Shown here: positions 33,111-41,500 of the stretch, piece by piece
How positions within the stretch are numbered: position 1 is the first letter of the stretch
Layout: every line of letters begins with the position of its first letter
From: Prevotella sp.
GTDB lineage: Bacteria; Bacteroidota; Bacteroidia; Bacteroidales; Bacteroidaceae
NCBI GenBank assembly: GCA_016291085.1
Contig: JAEEVW010000026.1
Coordinates: 1-50,632 of the forward strand
DNA: 50,632 nucleotides
Reading direction: 5' to 3'
Translations under genes and position numbers: made by a program
The notes under the pieces: generated by a model
The model's input: the letters and a program-made list of their open reading frames with translations, nothing else
Databases searched by the model: none
Told to the model about the DNA's origin: nothing

Positions 33111-35243
33111 TTACTTCAAGATGACTTTTTTACCATTCACGATGTAAAGTCCCTTCGTGGGCTGGGCCACACGCTGACCAGCGAGGTTATAGTACTCACC
33201 TCTTACATCTTCCATCTGACCTCTTACTTCATCAATGCCCGTAGTGCCGCCGAAGTCGAACGACAGTGAAGGAGCAGAGATCTCCTCATTGAACTCCAGA
33301 TAAGCCTTGCCAGCGGGGATTGTAGCAGAAGTAGCAATCTTCTTGAATGCTGCCTTACCGCCCTCAACGCTCAGCGCATATTTGGTCTTGCCAGCCTCTG
33401 CACTAACTGCAGCACCAGTACCAGCCTTCAGCAGGTTTGTAGCAATTGCGCTAGCACTGTTCGTAACAGCGATAGTGTAGCTGCCTTCAGCGCCATTCAA
33501 CAGAATAGGAGTATTAGCAGGAACCTTTGTCAGCTCTTCGCTCAATGTAACAGCGTTGCCAGAACGTCCCGTTACGACATAAGCCTTTAACGTAGAACCC
33601 GTGAAGTCCAGAATATTGTCACTTACCAAGGTTGCCCAACCATAGCTGTTGATAGTAATAACTTCCTCATTTGCGCCAGGATAAGTTACAGAAATTCCAG
33701 AAGGATAGAAACCTCCTTCTCTGTCAACAATATATAATGTAGCAGCTGTTCCAGTATACTTATAGGTAAGAACTCCGTCAACAGCAGCGTCACAATCAGT
33801 CAGTGTTGTAAAGGCACCAGCATAGTCTGTGAAGCCAATAGATTCAACAGTTGGTGTACCCTGTGTAGTCATGTAGCTAACAACCATACCCTTTACGGCA
33901 GGAATTGAGAAGAGAGTACCCTTATTTACCTGTGCATAGGCTGCATTTGATGAATTGTTCAGTTTACCTGTTGTACTAGCATAAACATTGTTCTTAATGG
34001 TATTTACATGCATAATAGCATCATAGGCAGCACCATCGATCATTACTTGCTGTACATAATCAAGCTCTGAGTTCTCACAAGTAATAGTTGGAGCTCCTTC
34101 GTTTCTTGCAAAAGTCCAGTCAACGGTAACACCTGCATCGCCAAGCACCTTGGTGTTTGCAGTAAACAGAGCCGTCAAAGTGAGGTCTTCAGTGACATTC
34201 GAAATAGTAGCACCTGCTTCATAGGTGTTCACGCCGTCACTCCATCCGCTGAACGATGAACCACTCTTGGTAAGGAAGAATGCCTTTGGCGTTACATAAT
34301 TCTCACCACTCTTTACATACTCAGTAGCAGGAACGGTTCCCGAACCTTCACCCTTTTCGAAAGAAATCTTTTTCTTTGCCTCAAAGATCGCCGTATAAGT
34401 AGCGTCTGCAGTAGCAGTCACCGTGAGGGGATTTACTGTATTGCCAGCAAAATCGGCATCATCTTTCTGCCATTTCACGAAATAACCAGCAGCTGTTGGG
34501 GTTGCTGTGAGTGTTACCTCATCGTTCTCAGCAACTGTGGCTGTACCACTTGCTGAACCCAGACTTGCATTGTTGGTAGCAGCAGTGATGGTATAAGTAG
34601 TGGTGGCAACGGGAGTACCAGAAACCTTACCGGTCACAACGATATTGGTCACGGCCAAACCTTTAGCCGTATTTGTAAGACCAGCAAGATATGCACGAAC
34701 TTTAAATGTTCCTGCTACAGCATTTTCTAATGCTTTAGAATAAACAGAAGGGCCAACACCCTGGTCTGTTTTATCTGGTCTTTTGGGATTTGTCCGTGTC
34801 TGAATGGTCTCCTCGGTGTCGTTAGAATAAACAGCATAAATCGTAATCTGCGGATCACCAGTACCACCAGCAGTACATGCTGTAACATATACATTCTCGG
34901 GGACAAAAGTAATACCTACAGCTGGGGTAATTGTCCATTCCAGCATGTTTTCTGCAGCATCAGCAGCATTTTTCGCAACTGTTTCTTTTGGCTTAAAATA
35001 AACCAATGTCTGCTCATCCCAACCTGCTTTACAACCCTTGGTGCTGAAAGTCGAAAGGTTCAAGTTTGAACCTGCACTGAAGTTCGTAGTCAAGAACGCA
35101 TCAGCAGGAACATTCACAGAAGATAAGTCCTCATGGCTTGTAAAAGCCCATGTCACTGTCGAAGCCTCATTCGTATAAGTCTGGGCTTGCACGCCGACCA
35201 CTGCGCTAAGCAGTAGCGTCAATAAAGTAAATAATTTTTTCAT
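33111..35243 (-). CDS. Secreted protein with InlB-type repeat and modular C-terminal tail (710 aa)
   Basis: A signal peptide (MKKLFTLLTLLLSAVVGVQA) precedes beta-rich sequence. Residues about 215-290 (YTITAATNNASLGSASG, TPTAAGYFVKWQ, TADATYTAIFE) match divergent InlB B-repeats, with a second one to about 360. Two further beta domains follow. The last ~40 residues contain a linker DEVRGQMEDVRGE, encoded by GTAAGAGG-type repeats, and the tail YYNLAGQRVAQPTKG then LYIVNGKKVILK. That tail resembles the end of type IX secretion sorting domains. Surface exposure or release is likely; the ligand is unknown. The same tail closes the protein at 38504-42313. It has a consensus promoter and is followed by peptide A. 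Confidence 0.82.
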   Translation of the reverse strand: MKKLFTLLTLLLSAVVGVQAQTYTNEASTVTWAFTSHEDLSSVNVPADAFLTTNFSAGSNLNLSTFSTKGCKAGWDEQTLVYFKPKETVAKNAADAAENMLEWTITPAVGITFVPENVYVTACTAGGTGDPQITIYAVYSNDTEETIQTRTNPKRPDKTDQGVGPSVYSKALENAVAGTFKVRAYLAGLTNTAKGLAVTNIVVTGKVSGTPVATTTYTITAATNNASLGSASGTATVAENDEVTLTATPTAAGYFVKWQKDDADFAGNTVNPLTVTATADATYTAIFEAKKKISFEKGEGSGTVPATEYVKSGENYVTPKAFFLTKSGSSFSGWSDGVNTYEAGATISNVTEDLTLTALFTANTKVLGDAGVTVDWTFARNEGAPTITCENSELDYVQQVMIDGAAYDAIMHVNTIKNNVYASTTGKLNNSSNAAYAQVNKGTLFSIPAVKGMVVSYMTTQGTPTVESIGFTDYAGAFTTLTDCDAAVDGVLTYKYTGTAATLYIVDREGGFYPSGISVTYPGANEEVITINSYGWATLVSDNILDFTGSTLKAYVVTGRSGNAVTLSEELTKVPANTPILLNGAEGSYTIAVTNSASAIATNLLKAGTGAAVSAEAGKTKYALSVEGGKAAFKKIATSATIPAGKAYLEFNEEISAPSLSFDFGGTTGIDEVRGQMEDVRGEYYNLAGQRVAQPTKGLYIVNGKKVILK

Positions 35244-35307
35244 TTGTTTGTTTTTGTTTGTTATTTGTTAGTAAATCAAAAATGTTGTCTGTTTTGAAAT
35301 TCGTAGG

Positions 35308-35339
35308 CAAAGGTACGATAATTAAATGGGAAAGCCAAA
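35308..35339 (-). promoter_or_regulatory. Promoter of the 710-residue secreted protein
   Basis: On the minus strand TTTG (35336-35339) and TACCTTTG (35308-35315) are 20 bases apart. The leader of about 57 bases is rich in CAAA/AACAAA. Confidence 0.75.
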
Positions 35340-35408
35340 CGGTTTTCCGCAAAAACCGCACGTAAACGTTTGATAGAGTGTAGTCTGTACGCCCAATCTG
35401 ACAAGGGG

Positions 35409-35518
35409 CTATCATACAGAGTCACTGATTATACGGATTCAACTGATTTTGACTGAAAAACCTTCAGAAACAAAAACGGTTCTTCGTCAATTCCGTTGAA
35501 AAAGACAAAAACAAAAAT
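35409..35518 (+). repeat. ~105-bp direct repeat, right copy
   Basis: This is the partner of 32347-32455, in the same orientation, starting CATACAGAGTCACTGATT and reaching GTTGAAAAAGACAAAAAC. Confidence 0.8.
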
Positions 35519-35568
35519 AACAGGCTGCGCATTACAAGATGTTCAACGATTGGTGCAGAATTATTTTA

Positions 35569-35623
35569 TAGGCTTGAAAAGCCGATGGTTTTTGCCCGGA
35601 CAGCATGAGGAGACTCTGGTAAG
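35569..35623 (+). repeat. ~50-bp inverted repeat, left arm
   Basis: TAGGCTTGAAAAGCCGATGG, then TTTTTGCCCGGACAGCATG and a weaker extension, recurs in reverse complement at 37935-37986. GGCTTgaaaAGCC is itself a hairpin. The arms flank the MORN protein and its small neighbour. Confidence 0.75.
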
Positions 35624-35642
35624 AGGCTGAGGTGGGAGATAA

Positions 35643-35677
35643 CAACGCCACACTCATACCTTTAGAGGTATGAGAAT
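35643..35677 (-). repeat. Dispersed GTGGCGTTGC repeat, minus-strand copy
   Basis: Read on the minus strand it is CTCATACCTCTAAAGGTATG followed by AGTGTGGCGTTGTT. It has a perfect CTCATACCT/AGGTATGAG inner stem, the best hairpin of the family. Confidence 0.65.
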
Positions 35678-35698
35678 GAGGGCGCTGCGCAGCGATGT

Positions 35699-36802
35699 TT
35701 AGTATGAAACGGTCACTGTTTCATACTGGGACTTTGGGATTGTATGTCCTGCTCGCTTGGCCTCGTTTCTGATCTTTTTCATATTGAATTGGCTGTCGCG
35801 AAGATTTTTCTTTAGACTGACATACGAAGGGCTATTCCAAAATTCTCCTGACGTTCCACTGGTATGCTTGTCGCCTTTCTTAGTTCGTGACCCGAACTTT
35901 GTGAGACCTTCATAAAGATCTTTTGCCCTTGCATCCCATCTGTCGTATTGTCTTTTATAATAGTTGAAATCCCTACCCGACGCCACGTCAACGCCACCAT
36001 CTGATGCAGAATCAGATGAAGCGCCGACCGTATTGCCATTTGCCTCATTAACAATTTGCAGAGTCGTTATACCAGCTTGAGCGAAATTGCTTGCAGCTTC
36101 CCACAGGTCGTTACGCATCTCTTTTTTCCATGCTTTGTTGCTGGCTCGGAAATCTTCTTTTTTGGCTGCATCTATTTGTGAATTGTTAAACGGACGATAT
36201 TCGCCGTCTTTCCAAACGCCAACTTCCCACACTTCCGGAGAATAGAAGGTCATACCGATCCCTTGTCTTTTCCCTTCTTTCATGGTTCCGTAAATAACAC
36301 AACCATCTTCTTGTATAAACAATCCGAAACCTTCCGGGACATTATTAAGCATCTCTCCGAAGTACAAATCCTGACCGATTTCAGTTATCCTGAACTGCTT
36401 TCCAGATACAGAAGCACTCTTTTCCGTAGGCTTGTCGCCAGAAAATTTGCCTTCAAAGACTATTTCGCCTTGATGATTATAACAAACGCCAGAGCCGGAC
36501 TTCTTTCCGTCTCTCCAACCCCCAATATACACGACTGCCCCTTCAACGTTCGATATATCCTTGCCGTTCGTAATAAGCATACCACGACCAGATATTTTGT
36601 CTTCCGAGAAATCACCTATATATAAAGAGCCGTTCCTATAACGTTCTATGCCAAACCCATTTTTCCGTTTGCCATTATAATTATACTGGCCCATATAATC
36701 CTTTTTGTATTTTTTACCATAGATTGCATCTGCAAGATTTTGTGCAGAAACAGGTAAGATGGCAAAAAGGATTAACGGAATGAGTATCGATTTAATTTTC
36801 AT
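35699..36802 (-). CDS. Secreted MORN-repeat protein
   Basis: The ATG at 36802 (MKIKSILIPLILFAILPVSA) gives a clear signal peptide and 367 residues; an ATG at 36820 would add six. Residues about 35-215 hold MORN-like units of the form YIGDFSEDKISGRGML, YIGGWRDGKKSGSGVCY, YFGEMLNNVPEGFGLFI and YGTMKEGKRQGIGMTFY. The C-terminal ~150 residues are charged and helical with no known domain. MORN repeats bind lipids or serve as assembly repeats. The base composition is more AT-rich than the core genes around it. It overlaps its upstream neighbour by about 11 bases. Confidence 0.82.
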   Translation of the reverse strand: MKIKSILIPLILFAILPVSAQNLADAIYGKKYKKDYMGQYNYNGKRKNGFGIERYRNGSLYIGDFSEDKISGRGMLITNGKDISNVEGAVVYIGGWRDGKKSGSGVCYNHQGEIVFEGKFSGDKPTEKSASVSGKQFRITEIGQDLYFGEMLNNVPEGFGLFIQEDGCVIYGTMKEGKRQGIGMTFYSPEVWEVGVWKDGEYRPFNNSQIDAAKKEDFRASNKAWKKEMRNDLWEAASNFAQAGITTLQIVNEANGNTVGASSDSASDGGVDVASGRDFNYYKRQYDRWDARAKDLYEGLTKFGSRTKKGDKHTSGTSGEFWNSPSYVSLKKNLRDSQFNMKKIRNEAKRAGHTIPKSQYETVTVSY

Positions 36803-37265
36803 TATATGTAAAATCCTCATTGAATGTGTACTTATCGCTCTTTTGGGCCTTCTTTAATAGCTTCAACCCGTCTTTTTCACTAACAACCTCCATATAAACG
36901 GCCTTTTTCATATTAGAATTGATCACAACGTAATATGTTTCACCATCTTCTAAGTTCAAGTTCGTTTCTGCATGGTATGTTCCTTTAGCCGAGGGACAAT
37001 CAACAGCGACCACATAGCTTCCAGCCTTGCTGAAAGTAACCTTACGTGCAACCATATTATACATGATTGTTGGAACAGACTTACTAATAGGCTTTCCTTC
37101 TGGAATCAATTTAAAAGCCTCATTGCCATTAACATTGAAAACATATTCACTATTCCAGAATCTAAAATCCACAAAGAAGTACACCGTACTCTGTGCTTTC
37201 AAATCATAAACACCTACAACAAATAGCAGCATTGACAATACAAATAAATTCTTTAAAGTTTTCAT
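36792..37265 (-). CDS. Small secreted protein of unknown function (157 aa)
   Basis: A signal peptide (MKTLKNLFVLSMLLFVVGVY, cleavage near LKAQ) is followed by a beta-rich body (STVYFFVDFRFWNSEYVFNV, KAGSYVVAVDCPSAKGTY, ETYYVVINSNMKKAVYMEVV). This resembles small DUF2846-like immunoglobulin folds, but the match is weak. AT-rich composition matches the MORN gene, with which it forms a two-gene unit. A probable promoter lies at 37413-37444. Confidence 0.75.
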   Translation of the reverse strand: MKTLKNLFVLSMLLFVVGVYDLKAQSTVYFFVDFRFWNSEYVFNVNGNEAFKLIPEGKPISKSVPTIMYNMVARKVTFSKAGSYVVAVDCPSAKGTYHAETNLNLEDGETYYVVINSNMKKAVYMEVVSEKDGLKLLKKAQKSDKYTFNEDFTYNEN

Positions 37266-37321
37266 TTTGATAAAAGTTTTTAATTATTACGTGATTGTGT
37301 TATAATACTCAGGTCCCTGAA

Positions 37322-37361
37322 GTTCTCTGACCTAAAGGTGCAGAGTTACTATGTTTGCAAC
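37322..37361 (+). repeat. Dispersed repeat, degenerate copy
   Basis: GTTCTCTGACCTAAAGGTGC then AGAGTTACTATGTTTGCAA keeps the 5' half of copy 2 (1045-1080) almost unchanged, but the GTGTGGCGTTGC half is altered. It lies in the leader of the 157-residue gene. Confidence 0.55.
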
Positions 37362-37412
37362 GCTCGAAGTTTGTCGACGATACTTTTTGCGGTGGCTTTT
37401 AGTGCTCGTCTG

Positions 37413-37444
37413 CAAAATTACAAACTTTTTGTGAAACCTCCAAG
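37413..37444 (-). promoter_or_regulatory. Probable promoter of the MORN gene pair
   Basis: On the minus strand CTTG (37441-37444) and TAATTTTG (37413-37420) are 20 bases apart; the leader would be about 140 bases. Confidence 0.5.
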
Positions 37445-37492
37445 AAAAAATGAAAAAAATTCATCAAGTACCAAAGCATGCCTTCCGTCGCC

Positions 37493-37562
37493 ATACCCAA
37501 GCTCTACCCAAGCCCAAACAGCACCTTTGAGCTTGGGTAGGACTTGGGTAAGGCTTGGGTAT
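37493..37562. repeat. Hairpin of TACCCAAGC units
   Basis: Two TACCCAAGC units (from 37493) face three GCTTGGGTA-like units (to 37562) across a short loop, allowing several alternative stems. Confidence 0.6.
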
Positions 37563-37583
37563 AGCGAAAAACGAGAAAAACAA

Positions 37584-37643
37584 AAAATCCTCCGCCGGTG
37601 GTGTAGCGCGCTGATTGTCAGCGAAATAATGGCGGAGGATTTT
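37584..37643. repeat. CCTCCGCC inverted-repeat element 1 (60 bp)
   Basis: AAAATCCTCCGCC (37584-37596) and GGCGGAGGATTTT (37631-37643) are perfect 13-bp inverted repeats. The 34-base interior contains GCTGAttgTCAGC. A sister element lies at 37853-37914. Confidence 0.7.
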
Positions 37644-37852
37644 GGGCATTGCGGCTGTGGCGGAGAGCGGAATAAGGTCGAGATGAAAAATACTGGGACT
37701 TGATGGAAACGCAGAGGCGGCTTGCTGTATGTGATACGGCTGCTCAGTTGTTGTAAGAAGGCGTTTTGAGATTAGCAAGAAGGCAATTTGGACCTGTTCT
37801 AACGGCTCTTCGCCATGATTCAGGAGGGCATTGGATTTATTACACAGGCTTA

Positions 37853-37914
37853 AAAATCCTCCGCCATCATTCTGCTGATAATCAAACAGTTATATAGGGT
37901 GGCGGAGGAATTTT
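37853..37914. repeat. CCTCCGCC inverted-repeat element 2 (62 bp)
   Basis: AAAATCCTCCGCC (37853-37865) and GGCGGAGGAATTTT (37901-37914) repeat the ends of element 1 with a different interior of nearly the same length. Confidence 0.7.
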
Positions 37915-37934
37915 AATTTTTTGAAATAGACATA

Positions 37935-37986
37935 TATCAGAGGCTCTACATGCTGTCTGGGCAAAAACACCGGCTTTTCAAGCCTA
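37935..37986 (-). repeat. ~50-bp inverted repeat, right arm
   Basis: This is the reverse-complement partner of 35569-35623: CATGCTGTCTGGGCAAAAAC then ACCGGCTTTTCAAGCCTA on the plus strand. Confidence 0.75.
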
Positions 37987-38056
37987 AAAATGCATAGAAT
38001 GCTTGTTCCCGAGAGAAGAACATACTTGGTTTTTGAGCCCGAAGGGCGACTGTTTT

Positions 38057-38186
38057 CGCCACTCGTGATGGCTGAGTTTGGGAACCAAACTGTGGTGGGC
38101 TTTTGGCTTGTGCAAGAGCATGCTCTTAGGCACAAAGCTGGAAGAACAGCATGTAAGGTCGAAGGCCTCAGCCATCATGAGTGGTG
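38057..38186. repeat. Cruciform-like element with T-rich flank, 130 bp
   Basis: CGCCACTCGTGATGGCTGAG (38057-38076) and CTCAGCCATCATGAGTGGTG (38167-38186) match at 18 of 20 paired positions. Inside are GTTTGG/CCAAAC (38076-38090) and a long stem starting CTTGTGC...GCACAAAG (38107-38137) with AAGAGCATGCTCTT at its tip. A TTTTTTATTGTTTTTG run follows, so a plus-strand RNA could end here. Confidence 0.5.
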
Positions 38187-38216
38187 TTTTTTATTGTTTT
38201 TGTTTTTATCAGAAGG

Positions 38217-38270
38217 ACATCATAAATCTGTGAGATTTCTCTCACCTGAAAGTGTGAGTGTGGCGTTGCA
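38217..38270 (+). repeat. Dispersed GTGGCGTTGC repeat with 34-bp shared flank
   Basis: It contains the 34-bp block shared with 32785-32818 and continues as AGTGTGAGTGTGGCGTTGCA, giving a full dispersed-repeat copy. Confidence 0.65.
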
Positions 38271-38397
38271 ATGCGAAGTGCGATCTGTGTGAGATAATCA
38301 AATTCTACGGAGCCAGGGAGTTAAAGGAGGGGTGAGGCCAGCAAACCGACAATTAAGTTTTTTTAAACGAAGCAAAAAATAAAAGGCGGCTATTTTT

Positions 38398-38429
38398 TTT
38401 GGCAGTCTCGAAAATAATTGCTAACTTTG
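38398..38429 (+). promoter_or_regulatory. Promoter of the 1269-residue secreted protein
   Basis: TTTG (38398-38401) and TAACTTTG (38422-38429) are 20 bases apart; the leader is about 70 bases. Confidence 0.7.
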
Positions 38430-38503
38430 CGGACGACATGTGCTAACTACAATGTTCTATGCGAACAAAACCATATTTCAACTAACTATAAATATTTATA
38501 ATT

Positions 38504-41500
38504 ATGAAAAAGAAATTACTGAGAACAATGCTCCTGCTATGCGCCCTGATAGTAGGTAGTTCGAGTGTATGGGCAGAAGAAATCACAACCACCTGTACAT
38601 TCTCATCAAAAGCATGGGCTGCCGATAATGGCGGAACTTGGACATCCGGGAAAGATGGCAATTCATTAACAAGTGGACGAGGAATACAAGTTACGAAAGG
38701 TGTTACTGGTGCCAATGGTACATCTGGCGACTCTTTCGAGAATGTTTCAAAGATTGTAGTTACTTATAGTACTAATGCTAGCTCTGGAGCGGGTTCGATT
38801 GCCGTTAAAGTAGGTACTGGAACTGCGAAGTCTCAAGATGTAACATCAACTGGCGGTACTACGGACAGGACTTTGACGTATGACTTTGCGCAATGCGAAA
38901 CTGGTCAGGTAAATATTGCCGTTACTTGTACGACAAACTCCATTTACATTAAAAGCGTAGCAATAACTACTATTTCGGGGAAAAAGGAGACTTTCTCCTA
39001 CGTTGACAACCAAGGGAAAGGCACTATAGATTCTGGCTCCTCGTACACCATGTGGGGGATTGACGTGAGCATTACAAACGACATGTTCTATGGTTCTAAT
39101 CTTTATTCATATTTTTATGGCTATGCAGCCTTAGGAACAGGAACCACTACTATTACGCCCCACAATGGCGCAACGATTGAAAGAATTGAGATAACGACAG
39201 TTGATACAGACCACAACGGCTGGCAAATCATAGGTACTGAAGAACCTGGAGAAATCACTGCTTCGGTAGGTACAATAACGGCTAATAATGCAGATAAGAC
39301 TAAAGCTACCGTCACAACCTGGACGGGCTCTGCAACAGAACAATTTACAATTACGAATACACGCACTATTGCTTGGTCATCAATTAAAGTCTATTTAACC
39401 GGAGGACTTCCCAAATGTGCTACACCCGTTATCAGTGGTGAGACTCCATTCCTGACAAATACAACAGTTAGTATTTCATGTGAAACAGCAGGTGCCACTA
39501 TTCAGTATTGCACTACTACTGATGGCGTAAACTACACAGCATACCAAACCTATACTGGACCCTTCCAAATTACAGAATCAAAGACAGTGAAGGCACAGGC
39601 AACCAAGGAGCATATGGTTCCTAGTGATGAAGCCTACAAGGCGTTCTCTCAACAAGGCGTGATACCCAATATCGGATATTTTATCTCATCACACGCAACT
39701 GTTGCATTCTCTGATCCGGAATATGTTCGGATAGAAGATGCTTTGGTGACTTATAAGAATGGAAACACTGCATATATTCAAGATTCCTACAGTGCCATTA
39801 TGCTCTCCAATTGTGCAGATGAAGTTGAAGCTGGCGACAAGATTAATGGTTACATGAAAGTCACTGGTTACAATACATCTAACAATATGCCTAAGATTAC
39901 AGCTTTCGAGCTTGTAGAAGGATACGTAAAGACCCCAGAACCCGAGGTAAATCCAACAGTGGTAACGCTTGCCGAACTGCTGGGAGGCGGTGCGTCCTCC
40001 CCCTATGAGATGTATCTTTCAAAGTATGTTAAGATAGAGAATGCTACTGTAACGAGTGCATTTGCAAGTAAGAACTGTACTATCCAACAGGGTGATTACT
40101 CCATTATCCTGCGCGACCAGAACAGTACGGCCACACTGACATCCACAGTGGGTGATAATGTTACCGTTACGGGTATTGTGACCATCTACAATACGACCCA
40201 ACAGATTGCTGTTTACGAACAGGGTCAGATAGTAGTAAGTGCTGCTCCGCCAACAATTGTTGCTACTCCCTCTTCTCTCACTGGATTCAGCTATGGTGTT
40301 GATAATGGTCCGAGTGCCACACAGACAATCACCGTTTCTGGCGCACACCTAACTGATGACATTACACTCACTATGGGCAATGACAAGTATGAGATGTCAC
40401 TTACAGAGGCTAGCGGATACGCTAACAGTTTGACGATCACACAATCATCAGGTTCTGTTGCTGCAACTACTGTTTATGTCCGCCTGAAAGCAGGGTTGGA
40501 CATGAATCCATCCTATAGCGGTTCTATCACAATTGCTTCAACAGACGCAACAAGTAAAACCATCACTCTGGCAGGTAGCGTGGAAGAACATAATATTACC
40601 TGGGATTTGAGTAAGGCTTCGTATGACGCAAGTCCTACGGAAGAGCTTATTCAATGGTCCAGCGCTGTTGCAATTATGAAGAATGAAAGGAATGGCAGCG
40701 GTAATACTGCAGTTAATAACTACATTCCAACCACTAACACAAGTACTCGTTTCTATAAAAATAACAAATTGACCGTCACTCCTGCCACAGGTTATGCTGT
40801 CAAGAAAGTGGTATTTGAGGCCACAACAGCAGGTTATGCGAGTGCTCTTGCAGGTAGTACATGGACGAACGCAGGAGTTAAAGTGGACGGAACGACTGTC
40901 ACAGTAACTCCTAAAGACCCCCTAACTGCTTGGTCAGTTGTCTTTGGTGGTACTTGCGGCTTTACATCTGTAAAGGTTTACTATGAAGCAGCTGCAGCTA
41001 TTCCTTCTATTACGCTTAACTATAGTTCTGCCAATTTCCCAGTAGCTGGCGGTGACGGAACAATTGATGTTACCTATAACAATATCACAACTGTTAATGC
41101 AGACATTGTTTGGTACACTGATGAAACAGCAACCATCACAACGACAGAGCCCGAATGGATTTCCGCAGAGATTAACTCAAGTAAGAATCTGTATTATGTA
41201 GTCGGTGAGAACGATGGTGCAGCCCGTACAGCTTACTTGAAGGTTCATGCCAAAGATGATAGTTCCAACGATGTTTATTCCCCATTGATTACCATCACTC
41301 AGGCAGAATATGTTGATCCTGCAAGTGTTGCATCTGTGACATTAGACTTTACTGATGCCGCATGGGGATTCCCAACAGAATATGTAAAGACTGAAGCCTC
41401 TTATACAAATGGCTACACTGTCACTCTTGGCGCTTCATCAAATGGACATAAGAAGCTGACCTCGGGTACATCCACAACGGGTATTATTTTCGGTAAACAA

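Larger units (their letters stand above)
35244..35698. other. 455-bp gene-free segment
   Basis: It holds the promoter of the 710-residue protein, the right copy of the ~105-bp direct repeat, one arm of a ~50-bp inverted repeat, and a minus-oriented dispersed repeat next to GGGCGCTGCGCAGCG. No gene is seen. Confidence 0.6.
37266..38503. other. 1.24-kb gene-free, palindrome-dense segment
   Basis: No gene is supported. Frames at 37338-37703 (+), 37464-37778 (-) and 37990-38292 (+) run across palindromes and look accidental. The segment holds two dispersed-repeat copies, two promoters, a TACCCAAG hairpin, two CCTCCGCC elements, one arm of the ~50-bp inverted repeat and a large cruciform-like element. 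Confidence 0.6.

Noticed and set aside
37338..37703. A 121-codon plus-strand frame in the gene-free segment.
   Set aside because: It runs across a promoter, the TACCCAAG hairpin and a CCTCCGCC element; no domain, signal peptide or start context is seen.
37990..38292. A 100-codon plus-strand frame.
   Set aside because: It lies over the cruciform-like element and a dispersed repeat, so the frame is probably accidental.
31732..38503. Possible CRISPR array because of many repeats.
   Set aside because: Repeats are neither regularly spaced nor separated by unique spacers of equal length, and no cas gene is present.
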